Counted from the stretch's first letter, positions 44,760 through 54,521 are shown. The stretch: 64,000 nt of DNA from Oceanicola sp. D3 (GCF_006351965.1 NZ_CP040932.1:2356001-2420000); one strand, 5' to 3'. A program made the numbers and translations. Notes: generated by a model from the sequence alone, not told the origin.

Positions 44760-44897
44760 TCTACCTGCCTTCTAAAATTCAGGGGCCGCCACTCGGGCGT
44801 TTCGCCAAACCAACCCTCCGCGCCCCCGGAGGTTCCCGCACGCATTGTGCATCCGCGCCCCTTGGGGCAGAAAGGCCCGGCAAGCGCGGAGGGCCCC

Positions 44898-45689
44898 ATG
44901 AAAATCGCCACCTTCAACATCAACGGCGTAAAAGCCCGCATCGGCGGGGTCACCGATTGGCTGACCGAAAGCGCCCCCGATGTCGCGCTGCTCCAAGAGA
45001 TCAAATCGGTGGATGAAAATTTCCCCCGCGAGCACTTCGAAGATCTCGGCTATCAGGTCGAAACCCATGGCCAAAAGGGCTTCAACGGCGTTGCGATTCT
45101 GTCCAAACTCCCGCTGGAGGATGTCACCCGGGGCCTTCCCGGCGATGAGAGTGACGAGCAGGCCCGCTGGATCGAGGCCACCGTCATCGGCGATCACACC
45201 GCCCTGCGCCTCTGCGGCCTCTACCTGCCCAACGGCAACCCGGTGGAAGACGGCAACAGCGAAAAGTTCCGCTACAAGCTGGCGTGGATGGACCGGTTGA
45301 TCGAGCGCGGCCGCGCCTTGATGGCCGATGAGCAGCCCGCCCTCATGGCCGGCGATTACAACATCATCCCCACCCCGCAAGACGCCGCCCGCCCCGAGGC
45401 CTGGGTCGGCGATGCGCTCTTCCACCCCGAAAGCCTCGCCAAGTGGCGCAGCCTGAACAACCTCGGCTTTACCGAAGCCTTCCGCGCCCGCACCCGTGGC
45501 CCCGGCCACTACTCCTTCTGGGATTACCAGCGCGGCGCGTGGGACAGGAACGACGGCATCCGCATCGACCATTTCCTGCTCACCCCGCAAGCCGCCGACA
45601 CCCTCCGCGACTGCTGGATCGAGAAAGACATGCGCGGCCGTGAGAAGCCCTCAGATCACGTGCCTGTCTGGGTGGATCTGGATGTCTGA
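44898..45689 (+). CDS. xthA: Exodeoxyribonuclease III (AP endonuclease)
   Basis: The 263-residue EEP-fold nuclease has FNINGVKARIGGVTDWL (Asn), LLQEIKSVDENFP (metal Glu), GFNGVAILSK, LMAGDYNIIPT (catalytic Asp), GIRIDHFLLTP and SDHVPVWVDLD (catalytic His). It cleaves at abasic sites and removes 3' blocks in base-excision repair. Start ATG 44898 follows GGAGGGCCCC. It overlaps the next gene by 8 nt. Confidence 0.96.
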   Translation: MKIATFNINGVKARIGGVTDWLTESAPDVALLQEIKSVDENFPREHFEDLGYQVETHGQKGFNGVAILSKLPLEDVTRGLPGDESDEQARWIEATVIGDHTALRLCGLYLPNGNPVEDGNSEKFRYKLAWMDRLIERGRALMADEQPALMAGDYNIIPTPQDAARPEAWVGDALFHPESLAKWRSLNNLGFTEAFRARTRGPGHYSFWDYQRGAWDRNDGIRIDHFLLTPQAADTLRDCWIEKDMRGREKPSDHVPVWVDLDV

Positions 45690-46455
45690 CATTCCAGACC
45701 GCGCCGCTGCGAGCGGGGCGCTCTCGCTCATCGCCCTTGCCGCCTCCCTGCCGCTCCTCGCCCCGCCGCCGCTCTACATGTGGCGTCAGGGCGTGCTTGA
45801 CCCGCCCCGCGTCAAGCTCACCCGCCTTATCTCCGGCAATGACAGTGCGGCCCTGCGCGTGGCCCGCGCCATAGAAAGCGGCGATACCCCCGGCGTCATC
45901 GAGGCCGAAACCGGTGTTGCGCTCGAAGATGGTGGCTCCCGCTCCATCACCCTTGCCTGGTATCTCATCGAGGCTTTCAGCTGGGACAGCCCCCGCGCCG
46001 CCTATTTCGACTGGAAAGACGGATGCGAACAGGCCTGCCCGCAATTCGACGCCATGCTAGAACACCACGGCGTCACCGAGCGCCCTGACCCGGCACAGAT
46101 CATCGCCGACGAGGCCATTCACGCCGAGGAATGGAGCGCAATGCCCGTGGTCTGGGCCCATTACGCTCCAATCTTCGAGGCTCACGGGCTGCAACTTCTC
46201 ACCCTTGATCCGCAGCCGGGCTGGGATGCCTATTACATCTTCGTCGTCCCGGCGCGCACGGCGCGCAAATGGTCTGGCACCGTGATCGAGGAGCCGGGCG
46301 AAGGCGGCCTCGAAATTCGGGCAATCCCTGCCCCCACCACCGACGTCTCCACACCCGAAGGCCTCACCACCGCGCTCGCTGAAGTCACCGCGACCGACGA
46401 AACAGCACACCCCGCGCCCCTCCTTGCAGGCCTCCCCCTCACCGATCTCTTCTGA
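45682..46455 (+). CDS. Membrane-anchored or secreted protein, unknown
   Basis: The 257-residue protein has an N-terminal hydrophobic segment (ALSLIALAASLPLLAPPPLYMW) that is either a signal anchor or a signal peptide. The rest is soluble, with one Cys pair (DGCEQACPQFD) and an acidic middle. No family is recognised. Its ATG overlaps the xthA stop, which suggests coupling, although a role in repair is not implied by the sequence. Confidence 0.7.
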   Translation: MSDIPDRAAASGALSLIALAASLPLLAPPPLYMWRQGVLDPPRVKLTRLISGNDSAALRVARAIESGDTPGVIEAETGVALEDGGSRSITLAWYLIEAFSWDSPRAAYFDWKDGCEQACPQFDAMLEHHGVTERPDPAQIIADEAIHAEEWSAMPVVWAHYAPIFEAHGLQLLTLDPQPGWDAYYIFVVPARTARKWSGTVIEEPGEGGLEIRAIPAPTTDVSTPEGLTTALAEVTATDETAHPAPLLAGLPLTDLF

Positions 46456-46469
46456 AGACCCAAAGGGAC

Positions 46470-46512
46470 GGCGGGTGGGGTGTCGCGCTGAAGGCGCGCA
46501 CGTCACCCCGCC
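46470..46512. terminator. Hairpin between convergent genes
   Basis: The outer stem GGCGGG (46470-46475) pairs with CCCGCC at about 46507-46512, and the inner stem GCGC (46485-46488) with GCGC (46494-46497) around loop TGAAG. It lies between the 45682-46455 gene and the convergent FAD monooxygenase gene, as expected for a shared terminator. Confidence 0.55.
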
Positions 46513-46513
46513 A

Positions 46514-47671
46514 TCAACCAGCGGTCACGTCCTCGCCCCAAAGCCAGTCGAACTTGCCCGGCAGCACCCCGGGCGCAAACCGGCTCGCCGCTCCAAGCGC
46601 CCGATGGGCCACCCACCGTTTCGGCCCTTTCGGCAAATGGTAGTTCCGCGCATTCGCCGTCGCCGCGTCCACGATCCTGCGGCACCGCGCGGCCCGTGCC
46701 GCCTGAAACGCGGCCAACCCGGCCTCAAGGCTCTCCGCCCCGGCAAGCTCCGCCGCCAGTACCCAGGCATCCTCCAGCCCCATCGCCGCGCCCTGCGCGA
46801 GATACGGCAGCGTCGGATGGGCCGCGTCGCCCATAATCACCAGCCGCTCCCGATGCCACCGCGCCGCCACCCCGTGCCGAAACAGCCCCCAGCGCCGCAC
46901 CTTCTCCACCCGGTCCAGCCATCCCGGCACCGGCCCGCCAAACCCGGCGAAAGCAGCGCGGAACCCCGCAGGATCGCCCGCCACCTGCCAGCCTTCCTCG
47001 GCCCACTCCGCCTGCTCCTCGCAGGCCACGATGTTCACCAGCCGCCCACCCCGCAGCGGATAGGCCACCAGATGCCGCCCCGGCGCGAGAAAGAGCTGCG
47101 CCTCAGGCGGCAGCGGCGCCTCGGCCTCCACCAGCGCGCGCCACGCCAATTGATGCGTGAAAGCAGGCTCTTGCGGCCCCAGAATCGCGCGCCGCGCGAC
47201 CGAGTGCAGCCCATCCGCACCCACCACCAGCCCGGCCTCCAGCGCCTCGCCGCTCTCCAGCACCACCGCACCGCCCGGGCGCACCTCGTCCACGCGGCAG
47301 CCGAGCCTGATCTCCACGCCCGCGTCCCGCGCGCCCCGCTCCAGCACCGCCAGCAAGTCCGCCCGGTGCACATTGGCAAACCGCCCCCGGCCCGCGTAGG
47401 GCACAAAAGCCACCTCGCGCCCGCCAGCCGCCTCGCGCATCCGCACGCCCCGGCTCTCATCGCTGACCTCGGCAAACTCGGGCGCCAGACCCAGCGCCTC
47501 AATCACCCGCCCCGCATTCGGGCTCACCTGAATGCCCGCGCCCACCTCTTCCAACGCCGCCGCCTGCTCCAACAGGCGCACCTTCGCCCCGCGCAAGGCC
47601 AGCGCGCGCGCAGCGGCCAGCCCGGCAATCCCGCCGCCCAGCACCAAGGCATCCAGTCCAATAAGGCTCAT
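46514..47671 (-). CDS. FAD-dependent monooxygenase
   Basis: This 385-residue flavoprotein resembles salicylate/3-hydroxybenzoate 6-hydroxylase: dinucleotide-binding VLGGGIAGLAAARALALRG, the GVGIQxxPNA-like GAGIQVSPNAGRVIEALG, the DG motif VVGADGLHSVARRAILG, and the second FAD motif IMGDAAHPTLPYLAQGAAMGLEDAW. It probably hydroxylates an aromatic ring; the substrate is unknown and no aromatic-catabolism genes adjoin it. It follows the dksA terminator on the same strand. Confidence 0.9.
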   Translation of the reverse strand: MSLIGLDALVLGGGIAGLAAARALALRGAKVRLLEQAAALEEVGAGIQVSPNAGRVIEALGLAPEFAEVSDESRGVRMREAAGGREVAFVPYAGRGRFANVHRADLLAVLERGARDAGVEIRLGCRVDEVRPGGAVVLESGEALEAGLVVGADGLHSVARRAILGPQEPAFTHQLAWRALVEAEAPLPPEAQLFLAPGRHLVAYPLRGGRLVNIVACEEQAEWAEEGWQVAGDPAGFRAAFAGFGGPVPGWLDRVEKVRRWGLFRHGVAARWHRERLVIMGDAAHPTLPYLAQGAAMGLEDAWVLAAELAGAESLEAGLAAFQAARAARCRRIVDAATANARNYHLPKGPKRWVAHRALGAASRFAPGVLPGKFDWLWGEDVTAG

Positions 47672-47677
47672 AACAGC

Positions 47678-47710
47678 AAAACGCCCGGGCGGGCCGTTGG
47701 CCCCCGGGCG
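47678..47710 (-). terminator. Rho-independent terminator of dksA
   Basis: On the minus strand CGCCCGGG (47703-47710) and CCCGGGCG (47682-47689) form an 8-bp stem extended by an inner GGCC/GGCC pairing, followed directly by TTTT (47678-47681). It sits 25 bp after the dksA stop and 7 bp before the FAD monooxygenase start. Confidence 0.85.
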
Positions 47711-47734
47711 CTCCTTCTCGCATCCGTCACCGGA

Positions 47735-48157
47735 TCAATCGTCCCGATGCACTTTCTCGCGGCGCTCATGGCGCTCCTGCGCCTCAAGGCTCAGCGTGGC
47801 AATCGGGCGGGCATCCAGCCGCTTGAGGCTGATCGGCTCACCGGTCGCCTCGCAGTAGCCGTATTCGCCGTTCTCGATCCGCCGCAGCGCCGAGTCGATC
47901 TTGGCCACCAGCTTGCGCTGCCGGTCCCGGGTGCGCAGCTCCAGCGCGCGGTCGGTCTCTTCGCTCGCGCGATCGGCAATGTCGGGGATATTCCGTGTGC
48001 CATCCTGCAGCGCTTCGATCGTGTCGCGGCTGTCTGACAGCAGATCTTCCCGCCACTTAATCAGCTTGCGCCGGAAGTATTCGACCTGACGGTCATTCAT
48101 GAAGGGTTCATCTTCGGCCGGGCGATAATCATCGTCCAGAAAAACTTCCTGCTTCAT
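47735..48157 (-). CDS. dksA: DksA-type RNA polymerase-binding factor with a single cysteine
   Basis: This 140-residue coiled-coil regulator works with ppGpp on RNA polymerase. The coiled-coil tip has D60 and A62 in the DxxDxA pattern (IPDIADRASEETDRALELR). The globular part reads ENGEYGYCEATGEPISLKRLDARPIATLSLEAQERHE: only Cys102 remains of the four zinc cysteines of E. coli DksA. Such single-cysteine DksA proteins are known in alphaproteobacteria. The ATG at 48157 follows GAGGGAGCACGG; a longer in-frame reading to 48220 is less likely. Confidence 0.94.
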   Translation of the reverse strand: MKQEVFLDDDYRPAEDEPFMNDRQVEYFRRKLIKWREDLLSDSRDTIEALQDGTRNIPDIADRASEETDRALELRTRDRQRKLVAKIDSALRRIENGEYGYCEATGEPISLKRLDARPIATLSLEAQERHERREKVHRDD

Positions 48158-48334
48158 CCGTGCTCCCTCGGGCTGTGCTTTCTTCTCATTCTCACGAGTC
48201 GTATGCATCGCGCGCTCCATTGGGGGTCATCTACACCCGCAAGCCCCCCTTGTCACTGTCTTTTAATGCCGTCAGGGTGGAATTGAACATGCTGTGATCA
48301 CAATAGGGCTGACAGCAGAAGATTGAGGAAATTC

Positions 48335-49174
48335 ATGAGATTTGAAGGCACTGAAAGCTACGTCGCAACCGAAGATCTGACCGTCGCCGTCAACGCCGCC
48401 GTGGCGCTGGAGCGGCCTCTTTTGGTCAAGGGCGAGCCCGGAACCGGTAAAACCGAACTGGCCCGGCAGGTGTCGGCGGCGCTTGGCCTTCCCATGATCG
48501 AATGGCACATCAAATCCACCACCCGCGCCCAGCAGGGCCTCTATGAATATGACGCCGTTTCGCGCCTGCGCGACAGCCAGCTTGGCGACGAGCGGGTGCA
48601 TGATGTGAAGAATTACATCAAACCCGGCAAACTCTGGGAGGCCTTCTCCGCCGAGGGCCGCGTGGTGCTGCTGATCGACGAGATCGACAAGGCCGATATC
48701 GAGTTCCCCAACGACCTGTTGCAGGAGCTCGACCGGATGGAATTCCACGTCTACGAAACCGGCGAAACGATCCGGGCCGTCAACCGTCCCATCGTCATCA
48801 TCACCTCCAACAACGAGAAAGAGCTGCCCGACGCCTTCCTGCGCCGCTGCTTCTTCCACTTCATCAAGTTCCCCGAGATGGACACGCTGAAACAGATCGT
48901 CGAGGTCCACCACCCCGGCATCAAGAGCGAGTTGCTCACCACCGCGCTGACGCAATTCTACGAAATCCGGGACCAGCCCGGCCTGAAGAAGAAGCCCAGC
49001 ACCTCGGAAGTCCTCGACTGGCTCAAACTCCTCCTCGCCGAAGACCTCACCCCCGAAGACCTGAAACGCGACGGCGCCAACGCCCTGCCCAAACTCCACG
49101 GCGCCCTGCTGAAAAACGAGCAGGACGTGCATCTGTTTGAACGCCTCGCCTTCATGGCAAGGCGGGAGCGGTAG
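48335..49174 (+). CDS. MoxR-family AAA+ ATPase
   Basis: The 279-residue ATPase has Walker A KGEPGTGKTELARQ, Walker B VVLLIDEIDKADIEFPNDLLQEL, sensor 1 VIITSNNEKELPDAFLRRC and arginine-finger RRC. MoxR ATPases act as chaperones that mature or activate enzyme complexes, normally together with a VWA-domain protein encoded next door. None is adjacent here: the next gene encodes a lipoprotein. The ATG at 48335 follows GAGGAAATTC. The stop codon lies inside a palindromic repeat. Confidence 0.92.
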   Translation: MRFEGTESYVATEDLTVAVNAAVALERPLLVKGEPGTGKTELARQVSAALGLPMIEWHIKSTTRAQQGLYEYDAVSRLRDSQLGDERVHDVKNYIKPGKLWEAFSAEGRVVLLIDEIDKADIEFPNDLLQELDRMEFHVYETGETIRAVNRPIVIITSNNEKELPDAFLRRCFFHFIKFPEMDTLKQIVEVHHPGIKSELLTTALTQFYEIRDQPGLKKKPSTSEVLDWLKLLLAEDLTPEDLKRDGANALPKLHGALLKNEQDVHLFERLAFMARRER

Positions 49175-49191
49175 GGTGGGTGCAGCCCACC
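49171..49191. repeat. GGTGGG..CCCACC palindrome, copy 4 (variant)
   Basis: GTA followed by GGGTGGGTGCAGCCCACC keeps the leader and the outer stem of the copies at 18594 and 44494 but has TGCAG in place of CAATCTG. Its TAG provides the stop codon of the MoxR gene. Confidence 0.65.
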
Positions 49192-49255
49192 AGCCGTGCT
49201 TGAGCAAGTCTGTGTATCGTGCACTTGCTCATGGGCTTTGCATGGAGCCTCCCGC

Positions 49256-49798
49256 ATGACCCGTTCCCCTAAGTGCCGGATCATCTCCACACTCTGGTGT
49301 CTCCTAACGCTCGCGGGCTGCGGGACAATTTACGACGAACACTGGGTCGTCGTCGGCTCGGAAGCCACCTTGGACGTCCCCGATGTCGTCGGTGTCCACA
49401 GCATCGAACCAGAATCAGCTGCCTACGATCCCGACCGCCCCCATATGACGCTTACCTTTCGCAGCGTCGGAACTTCTCCCATCCGCCTTCCGGCCAGGGC
49501 TGTCATGCGCAGCATGATCCTGACTTACTCCGCTGGTGGACTCTCCCAATCCTTTCGGCGCACTGAGTCCCGATCCGACATGCCCGAGGTCGTTACCTTG
49601 TCATCCGGCGAAAGCATCAGCTGCAGCATCGGCTTCGACTTTCCCCGAAAGCTCCTGTCCACCAGTTCGCCGAACGTTCACGTCGAAATCTGCGCTATCT
49701 GGGATGCCGCAAGTTTTGACGTCAGTTCCTTTCCCGATGAAGGCCTCGAATTTATCGACAGCTTCAGAGCCTGCGATCGGACCCGCCTCACCCGGTAG
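49256..49798 (+). CDS. Lipoprotein, unknown
   Basis: The 180-residue protein has a lipoprotein signal (MTRSPKCRIISTLWCLLTLA then GCG, lipobox LAGC). The mature part is beta-rich with an Ig-like feel (MTLTFRSVGTSPIRLPARAV), two further cysteines (SCSIGF, EICAIW) and no recognised domain. The ATG follows GGAGCCTCCCGC. Codon use is slightly less GC-rich than the neighbours. Its place behind a MoxR ATPase may be incidental. Confidence 0.7.
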   Translation: MTRSPKCRIISTLWCLLTLAGCGTIYDEHWVVVGSEATLDVPDVVGVHSIEPESAAYDPDRPHMTLTFRSVGTSPIRLPARAVMRSMILTYSAGGLSQSFRRTESRSDMPEVVTLSSGESISCSIGFDFPRKLLSTSSPNVHVEICAIWDAASFDVSSFPDEGLEFIDSFRACDRTRLTR

Positions 49799-49856
49799 GC
49801 CCGGCGCGGTCATCCAGCAAACCCAGCCCGCACCGGTGCACCTCGAAGAAGCGCAT

Positions 49857-50687
49857 ATGACCCCCTACCTCACCCTCGACGTCTTCACCAAAACCCCCTT
49901 CACCGGCAACCCGCTCGCCGTCATCCCCGACGCGCGCCACCTCCCCGAAGCCGCCCTCCAGAAGATCGCCGCCGAGTTCAACTACTCCGAAACCACCTTC
50001 GTCTACCCGCCCGAAGACCCGGCCCACACCGCCCGCGTCCGCATTTTCACCCCCACCATGGAAATCCCCTTCGCCGGGCACCCCACCATCGGCACCGCCA
50101 TTGCCCTCGCCCGCGCAGGCCACGGCCCCGAGATGGTGCTGGAACTCGGCGTCGGCCCGATCCGCGCCCATGCCACCCCCACCGAAGCCCGCTTCACCAC
50201 CGAGGTCGCGCTCGAAACCCTCGCCCACCCCGCGCCCGCTCTGGTGGCCGCCGCCCTCTCGCTCCCCGAAAGTGACATCGCCGCGCCGCCGGTGATGGCC
50301 TCTGTCGGCCTCCCCTTCACCCTCACCGAGCTGACCTCCCGCGAGGCGCTCTCTCGCGCCGCGCCGAACATCGAAGCCTTCCGTGCAGGCCACGCCGCCC
50401 ACCCCTCCGGCCTCGATTTCGCGCAATATGCCTATCTCCGCGATGGCGACACCATTCACGCCCGCATGTTCGCCCCGCTCGACAACATCCCCGAAGACCC
50501 GGCCACCGGCTCCGCCGCCGCCGCCCTTGCCGCATTTCTCACCGCGCAGCACGGGCCACTCTCGGCCACCATCCACCAGGGTGACGATATGGGACGGCCC
50601 TCGCGCATCCGCATTTCCACAACGGCCAGCGCCGTGACCATCTCCGGCGCTGCCGTGCCCGTCATGCAGGGCACCCTCGCGTTCTGA
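49857..50687 (+). CDS. PhzF-family isomerase/epimerase-like protein
   Basis: The 276-residue protein has the two-lobed PhzF fold: [20 protein letters not shown], the catalytic-Glu region [32 protein letters not shown], and [17 protein letters not shown] near the C terminus. Some members isomerise DHHA in phenazine synthesis; most have unknown substrates. There are no phenazine genes here, so a general metabolic role is more likely. The ATG at 49857 follows GAAGAAGCGC. Confidence 0.92.
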   Translation: MTPYLTLDVFTKTPFTGNPLAVIPDARHLPEAALQKIAAEFNYSETTFVYPPEDPAHTARVRIFTPTMEIPFAGHPTIGTAIALARAGHGPEMVLELGVGPIRAHATPTEARFTTEVALETLAHPAPALVAAALSLPESDIAAPPVMASVGLPFTLTELTSREALSRAAPNIEAFRAGHAAHPSGLDFAQYAYLRDGDTIHARMFAPLDNIPEDPATGSAAAALAAFLTAQHGPLSATIHQGDDMGRPSRIRISTTASAVTISGAAVPVMQGTLAF

Positions 50688-50753
50688 AGCGCCACTGCCG
50701 CTGGAAATCCTTGCCCCTCCCGGCTAAACCCTTGGCACCAGCCGGAGGCCTTC

Positions 50754-51170
50754 ATGACGACCCAAACCCTGATCAAGCGCTCCGCGGCCAAGGGCCTTCG
50801 CATCACCGGTCAACGCAGGGTGATCGCCGAGGTGCTCGATGCCGCCTCCGATCACCCGGACGTCGAAGAGCTTTACGCACGCGCCTCCGCGGTCGACCCG
50901 AAGATCTCGCTCGCCACGGTCTATCGCACGGTGAAGCTCTTCGAAGAGGCCGGGCTGCTTGAGAAGCTGGAGTTTGGCGACGGGCGCGCCCGTTACGAGG
51001 ACGCCGAGCGCGACCATCACGATCACCTGATCGACATGAAAACCGGCGAGGTGATCGAATTCGTCGATCCCGAGATCGAAGCCCTGCAAGAAAGAATCGC
51101 CGCCCGGCTCGGCTACGAGCTCAAAGGCCACCGGCTGGAGCTTTACGGCGTGCGCCGCAAGCCGCGCTAA
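50754..51170 (+). CDS. Fur-family transcriptional regulator (Fur/Mur type)
   Basis: The 138-residue metalloregulator has a winged helix with LATVYRTVKLFEEAGLLEKLEF and the metal-binding HHDHLIDMKTGEVIEF. In Rhodobacteraceae the close Fur homologue (Mur) responds to manganese, so iron versus manganese cannot be told here. The CxxC structural zinc motifs of E. coli Fur are absent. The ATG follows GCCGGAGGCCTTC. Its stop overlaps the end of the convergent receiver gene. Confidence 0.92.
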   Translation: MTTQTLIKRSAAKGLRITGQRRVIAEVLDAASDHPDVEELYARASAVDPKISLATVYRTVKLFEEAGLLEKLEFGDGRARYEDAERDHHDHLIDMKTGEVIEFVDPEIEALQERIAARLGYELKGHRLELYGVRRKPR

Positions 51171-51550
51171 CCGGGCAGGCTCTGGCCCAGCAGCGGCAAC
51201 AGCTCATCCACGCAAACCGGCTTGTAGAGCGTGCCCCGCAGCATCGAGCCCGCAAGGGCCAGCGGCACATCCTGCGCCTCGTAGCTGAGCACCACATGCG
51301 GAATTTCCTCTGAAGACAACCGCATCAGCGCCTTCAAAGCCGCCTCCGGCTCCTCGCCCACATCAACGATCGCCGAAGACACAGGCGCATCGGATGTCGC
51401 GAAACTCTCGAAGGTATCCACCTCGACAACGTCGAAGCCCGCCTCCTGCAACATCATCTGCAGATCCATGAACAGCACAGGATCCGCCGACAACACCGCA
51501 ACGCGGCGCAGCCCGTCTTCGAATGATCCGTTCTGGTTGTGCATGCTCAT
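51167..51550 (-). CDS. Stand-alone response-regulator receiver domain, degenerate acidic pocket
   Basis: The 127-residue protein contains only a receiver domain: strand 1 VAVLSADP with one acidic residue (D23) where two are usual, phospho-acceptor D63 in SAIVDVGEEP, S89 in HVVLSYE and K110 in LYKPV. No output domain and no adjacent kinase. The ATG follows GGAGGCCGAT. It is divergent from a ribbon-helix-helix gene across an AT-rich intergenic region. Phosphorylation may be weak because of the altered pocket. Confidence 0.82.
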   Translation of the reverse strand: MSMHNQNGSFEDGLRRVAVLSADPVLFMDLQMMLQEAGFDVVEVDTFESFATSDAPVSSAIVDVGEEPEAALKALMRLSSEEIPHVVLSYEAQDVPLALAGSMLRGTLYKPVCVDELLPLLGQSLPG

Positions 51551-51660
51551 ATCGGCCTCCTGCGTCCACTATGGCACATCGGAGACCGAATGTAAATTTT
51601 CCTAAATAAAAACAGTAGCTTATTATACTAAAGCCACGCATGTCGCGCATTTTATGGCAA

Positions 51661-51689
51661 TTGAGTAACTTACTCATATTGTGTATTCT
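51661..51689 (+). promoter_or_regulatory. Promoter with overlapping palindrome upstream of the RHH gene
   Basis: TTGAGT (51661-51666) and TATTCT (51684-51689) are separated by 17 bp, a good sigma-70 layout. A perfect palindrome TGAGTAA-C-TTACTCA (51662-51676) overlaps the -35 element, as expected for a repressor operator. It is in an AT-rich stretch (51590-51700), which also holds TATAAT on the minus strand at 51622-51627, towards the receiver gene. Confidence 0.55.
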
Positions 51690-51775
51690 CACATAATGAG
51701 GGAACCGCAGCGCCCCGCGCATGTTGGCCATCCAAGCCCCGCCCGCCACTGGGCGTGCTGCAGGAGGTGATCCTG

Positions 51776-52024
51776 ATGGAGAAAGACAACACCAAGCGGA
51801 CCGAACGGTTGCAGATCATGCTGACCGAAGAGGAAACGCGCGCCCTCGATGACTGGCGCTTCAAGCTGCGCATGCCGAGCCGCTCCGCCGCCGTGCGCGA
51901 GCTCTTGCGCCGGGGCTTGTCGGCCGAGGGGTTCTTCGATCAGGCGAACGGCTCCGAGCATTCGGGCGACTTCGGCATTTTCGATCCCCGCCGCCACGAC
52001 GACGACGACAAAACAGCCAGCTGA
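51776..52024 (+). CDS. Ribbon-helix-helix DNA-binding protein
   Basis: The 82-residue protein has a CopG/MetJ-type RHH fold: strand KRTERLQIMLTEEETRALDDW, then FKLRMPSRSAAVRELLRRGL. The C-terminal tail is acidic (PRRHDDDDK). It probably binds DNA as a dimer, perhaps its own operator upstream. No toxin gene accompanies it. The ribosome binding site AGGAGGTGATCC is an unusually complete match to the 3' end of 16S rRNA, though its 3' end lies only 2 nt from the ATG. Confidence 0.88.
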   Translation: MEKDNTKRTERLQIMLTEEETRALDDWRFKLRMPSRSAAVRELLRRGLSAEGFFDQANGSEHSGDFGIFDPRRHDDDDKTAS

Positions 52025-52087
52025 CCCCCTCGTAAATCCCCGCCCGCCACTGTAGCTCTGCCCCGAACAGGGCCGGGAGACGCGCGG

Positions 52088-52981
52088 ATGACAGAGAATA
52101 TCAAGGGCATCGCGCTGATGGTGCTAGCCATGCTCGGGCTGGCCTGCACCGATACCGTCGTCAAGCTCATGGCCGAGCATATGCCCGCGCCGCAGGTCAT
52201 CCTGCTGCTGGGCGGCGCAACGGCGCTGATCTTTTCCGCCGTGGCCCTCGTCCGCCGCGAGCCGCTGTTCTCCCGCACCTTCTTCCACCCGGCGGTCGTG
52301 GGGCGCAGCCTGTCAGAAGGCGTGGCGGCAATCACCATCACCTTTGCCATCTCGCTGGTGCCCCTCACCACCGTCTCCGCCCTCATGCAAATGAACCCGA
52401 TCCTCGTCACCCTCGGCGCGGCGTTGTTCTTTGGCGAGCGCGTCGGCTGGCGTCGCTGGGCGGCAGTGGTCGCCGGGCTGGTCGGAATGTTGATGATCGT
52501 CCGCCCCGGCCTGCAGGGGTTCGACCCGAACGCCCTCATCGCGGTTGCCGCCGCCGTGGCCCTCTCGGCACGCGATCTCACCACCCGCGCCGCGCCGCGC
52601 GCCATCCCCTCGCTGACGCTGGCGGCCTGGGGCTTCTCGCTGGTGCCGCTCGCCGCCACCGCCGCCCTGCTGATAGGCCCCGGCTTTTCGCCCCTCACAT
52701 CCGATGGCCTGTTCTGGGCGCCGCTCGGCGTCCTCTTCACCCTCGCAGGCTACCTCGCCCTCACGGCGGCCACCCGCACGGGCGAACTGGCCACCATCGC
52801 CCCCTTCCGCTATTCCCGCCTGCTCTTCGCCACCCTCATCGGCGTCACCTTCTTTGCCGAGCGCCCCGATGGCTGGACGATTGCCGGCTCGCTCCTCATC
52901 ATCGCCGCCGGGCTCTACGCCTTCCTGCGTGAGCGCCAGCTTGCCGCCCGCCGCGCCGCTGCCCCGCCTGCCGTGCCCTGA
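52088..52981 (+). CDS. EamA-family (DMT) transporter
   Basis: The 297-residue protein has ten membrane helices in two EamA repeats: GIALMVLAMLGLACTDTVVKLMAEHMP at the start, SALMQMNPILVTLGAALFFGERVGWRRWAAVVAGLVGMLMIVRP closing the first half, and FRYSRLLFATLIGVTFFAERPDGWTIAGSLLIIAAGLYAF closing the second. The substrate is unknown (metabolite exporter family). It lies upstream of eno on the same strand. Confidence 0.92.
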   Translation: MTENIKGIALMVLAMLGLACTDTVVKLMAEHMPAPQVILLLGGATALIFSAVALVRREPLFSRTFFHPAVVGRSLSEGVAAITITFAISLVPLTTVSALMQMNPILVTLGAALFFGERVGWRRWAAVVAGLVGMLMIVRPGLQGFDPNALIAVAAAVALSARDLTTRAAPRAIPSLTLAAWGFSLVPLAATAALLIGPGFSPLTSDGLFWAPLGVLFTLAGYLALTAATRTGELATIAPFRYSRLLFATLIGVTFFAERPDGWTIAGSLLIIAAGLYAFLRERQLAARRAAAPPAVP

Positions 52982-54328
<1,347 letters not shown>

Positions 54329-54335
54329 CAGGCGC

Positions 54336-54353
54336 GGGGGCTGAAAAGCCCCC
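54336..54353 (+). terminator. Hairpin after eno
   Basis: GGGGGCT (54336-54342), loop GAAA, AGCCCCC (54347-54353), located 8 bp after the eno stop. No T tract follows, so termination efficiency is uncertain. A second hairpin CCGAAGCC/GGCTTCGG lies at 54392-54415, before the accessory region. Confidence 0.6.
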
Positions 54354-54521
54354 ACCACGCCCCTTTCACACCCCCACAACGTCACCTGACCCCGAAGCCC
54401 GCGTCCCGGCTTCGGTCACCGCTGCGCCACACCCTGAAAAAACTGCACAGGCAGGCAGTTTACGCAGCGCAAGGCATTTTGTAGGCCTAATCAAAATCAA
54501 TGGGACGTGAGATAGCAAGCA

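Noticed and set aside
51776-52024. Toxin-antitoxin pair with the RHH protein as antitoxin
   Set aside because: The next gene is an EamA transporter and the divergent gene is a receiver domain; no toxin-like ORF overlaps or adjoins.
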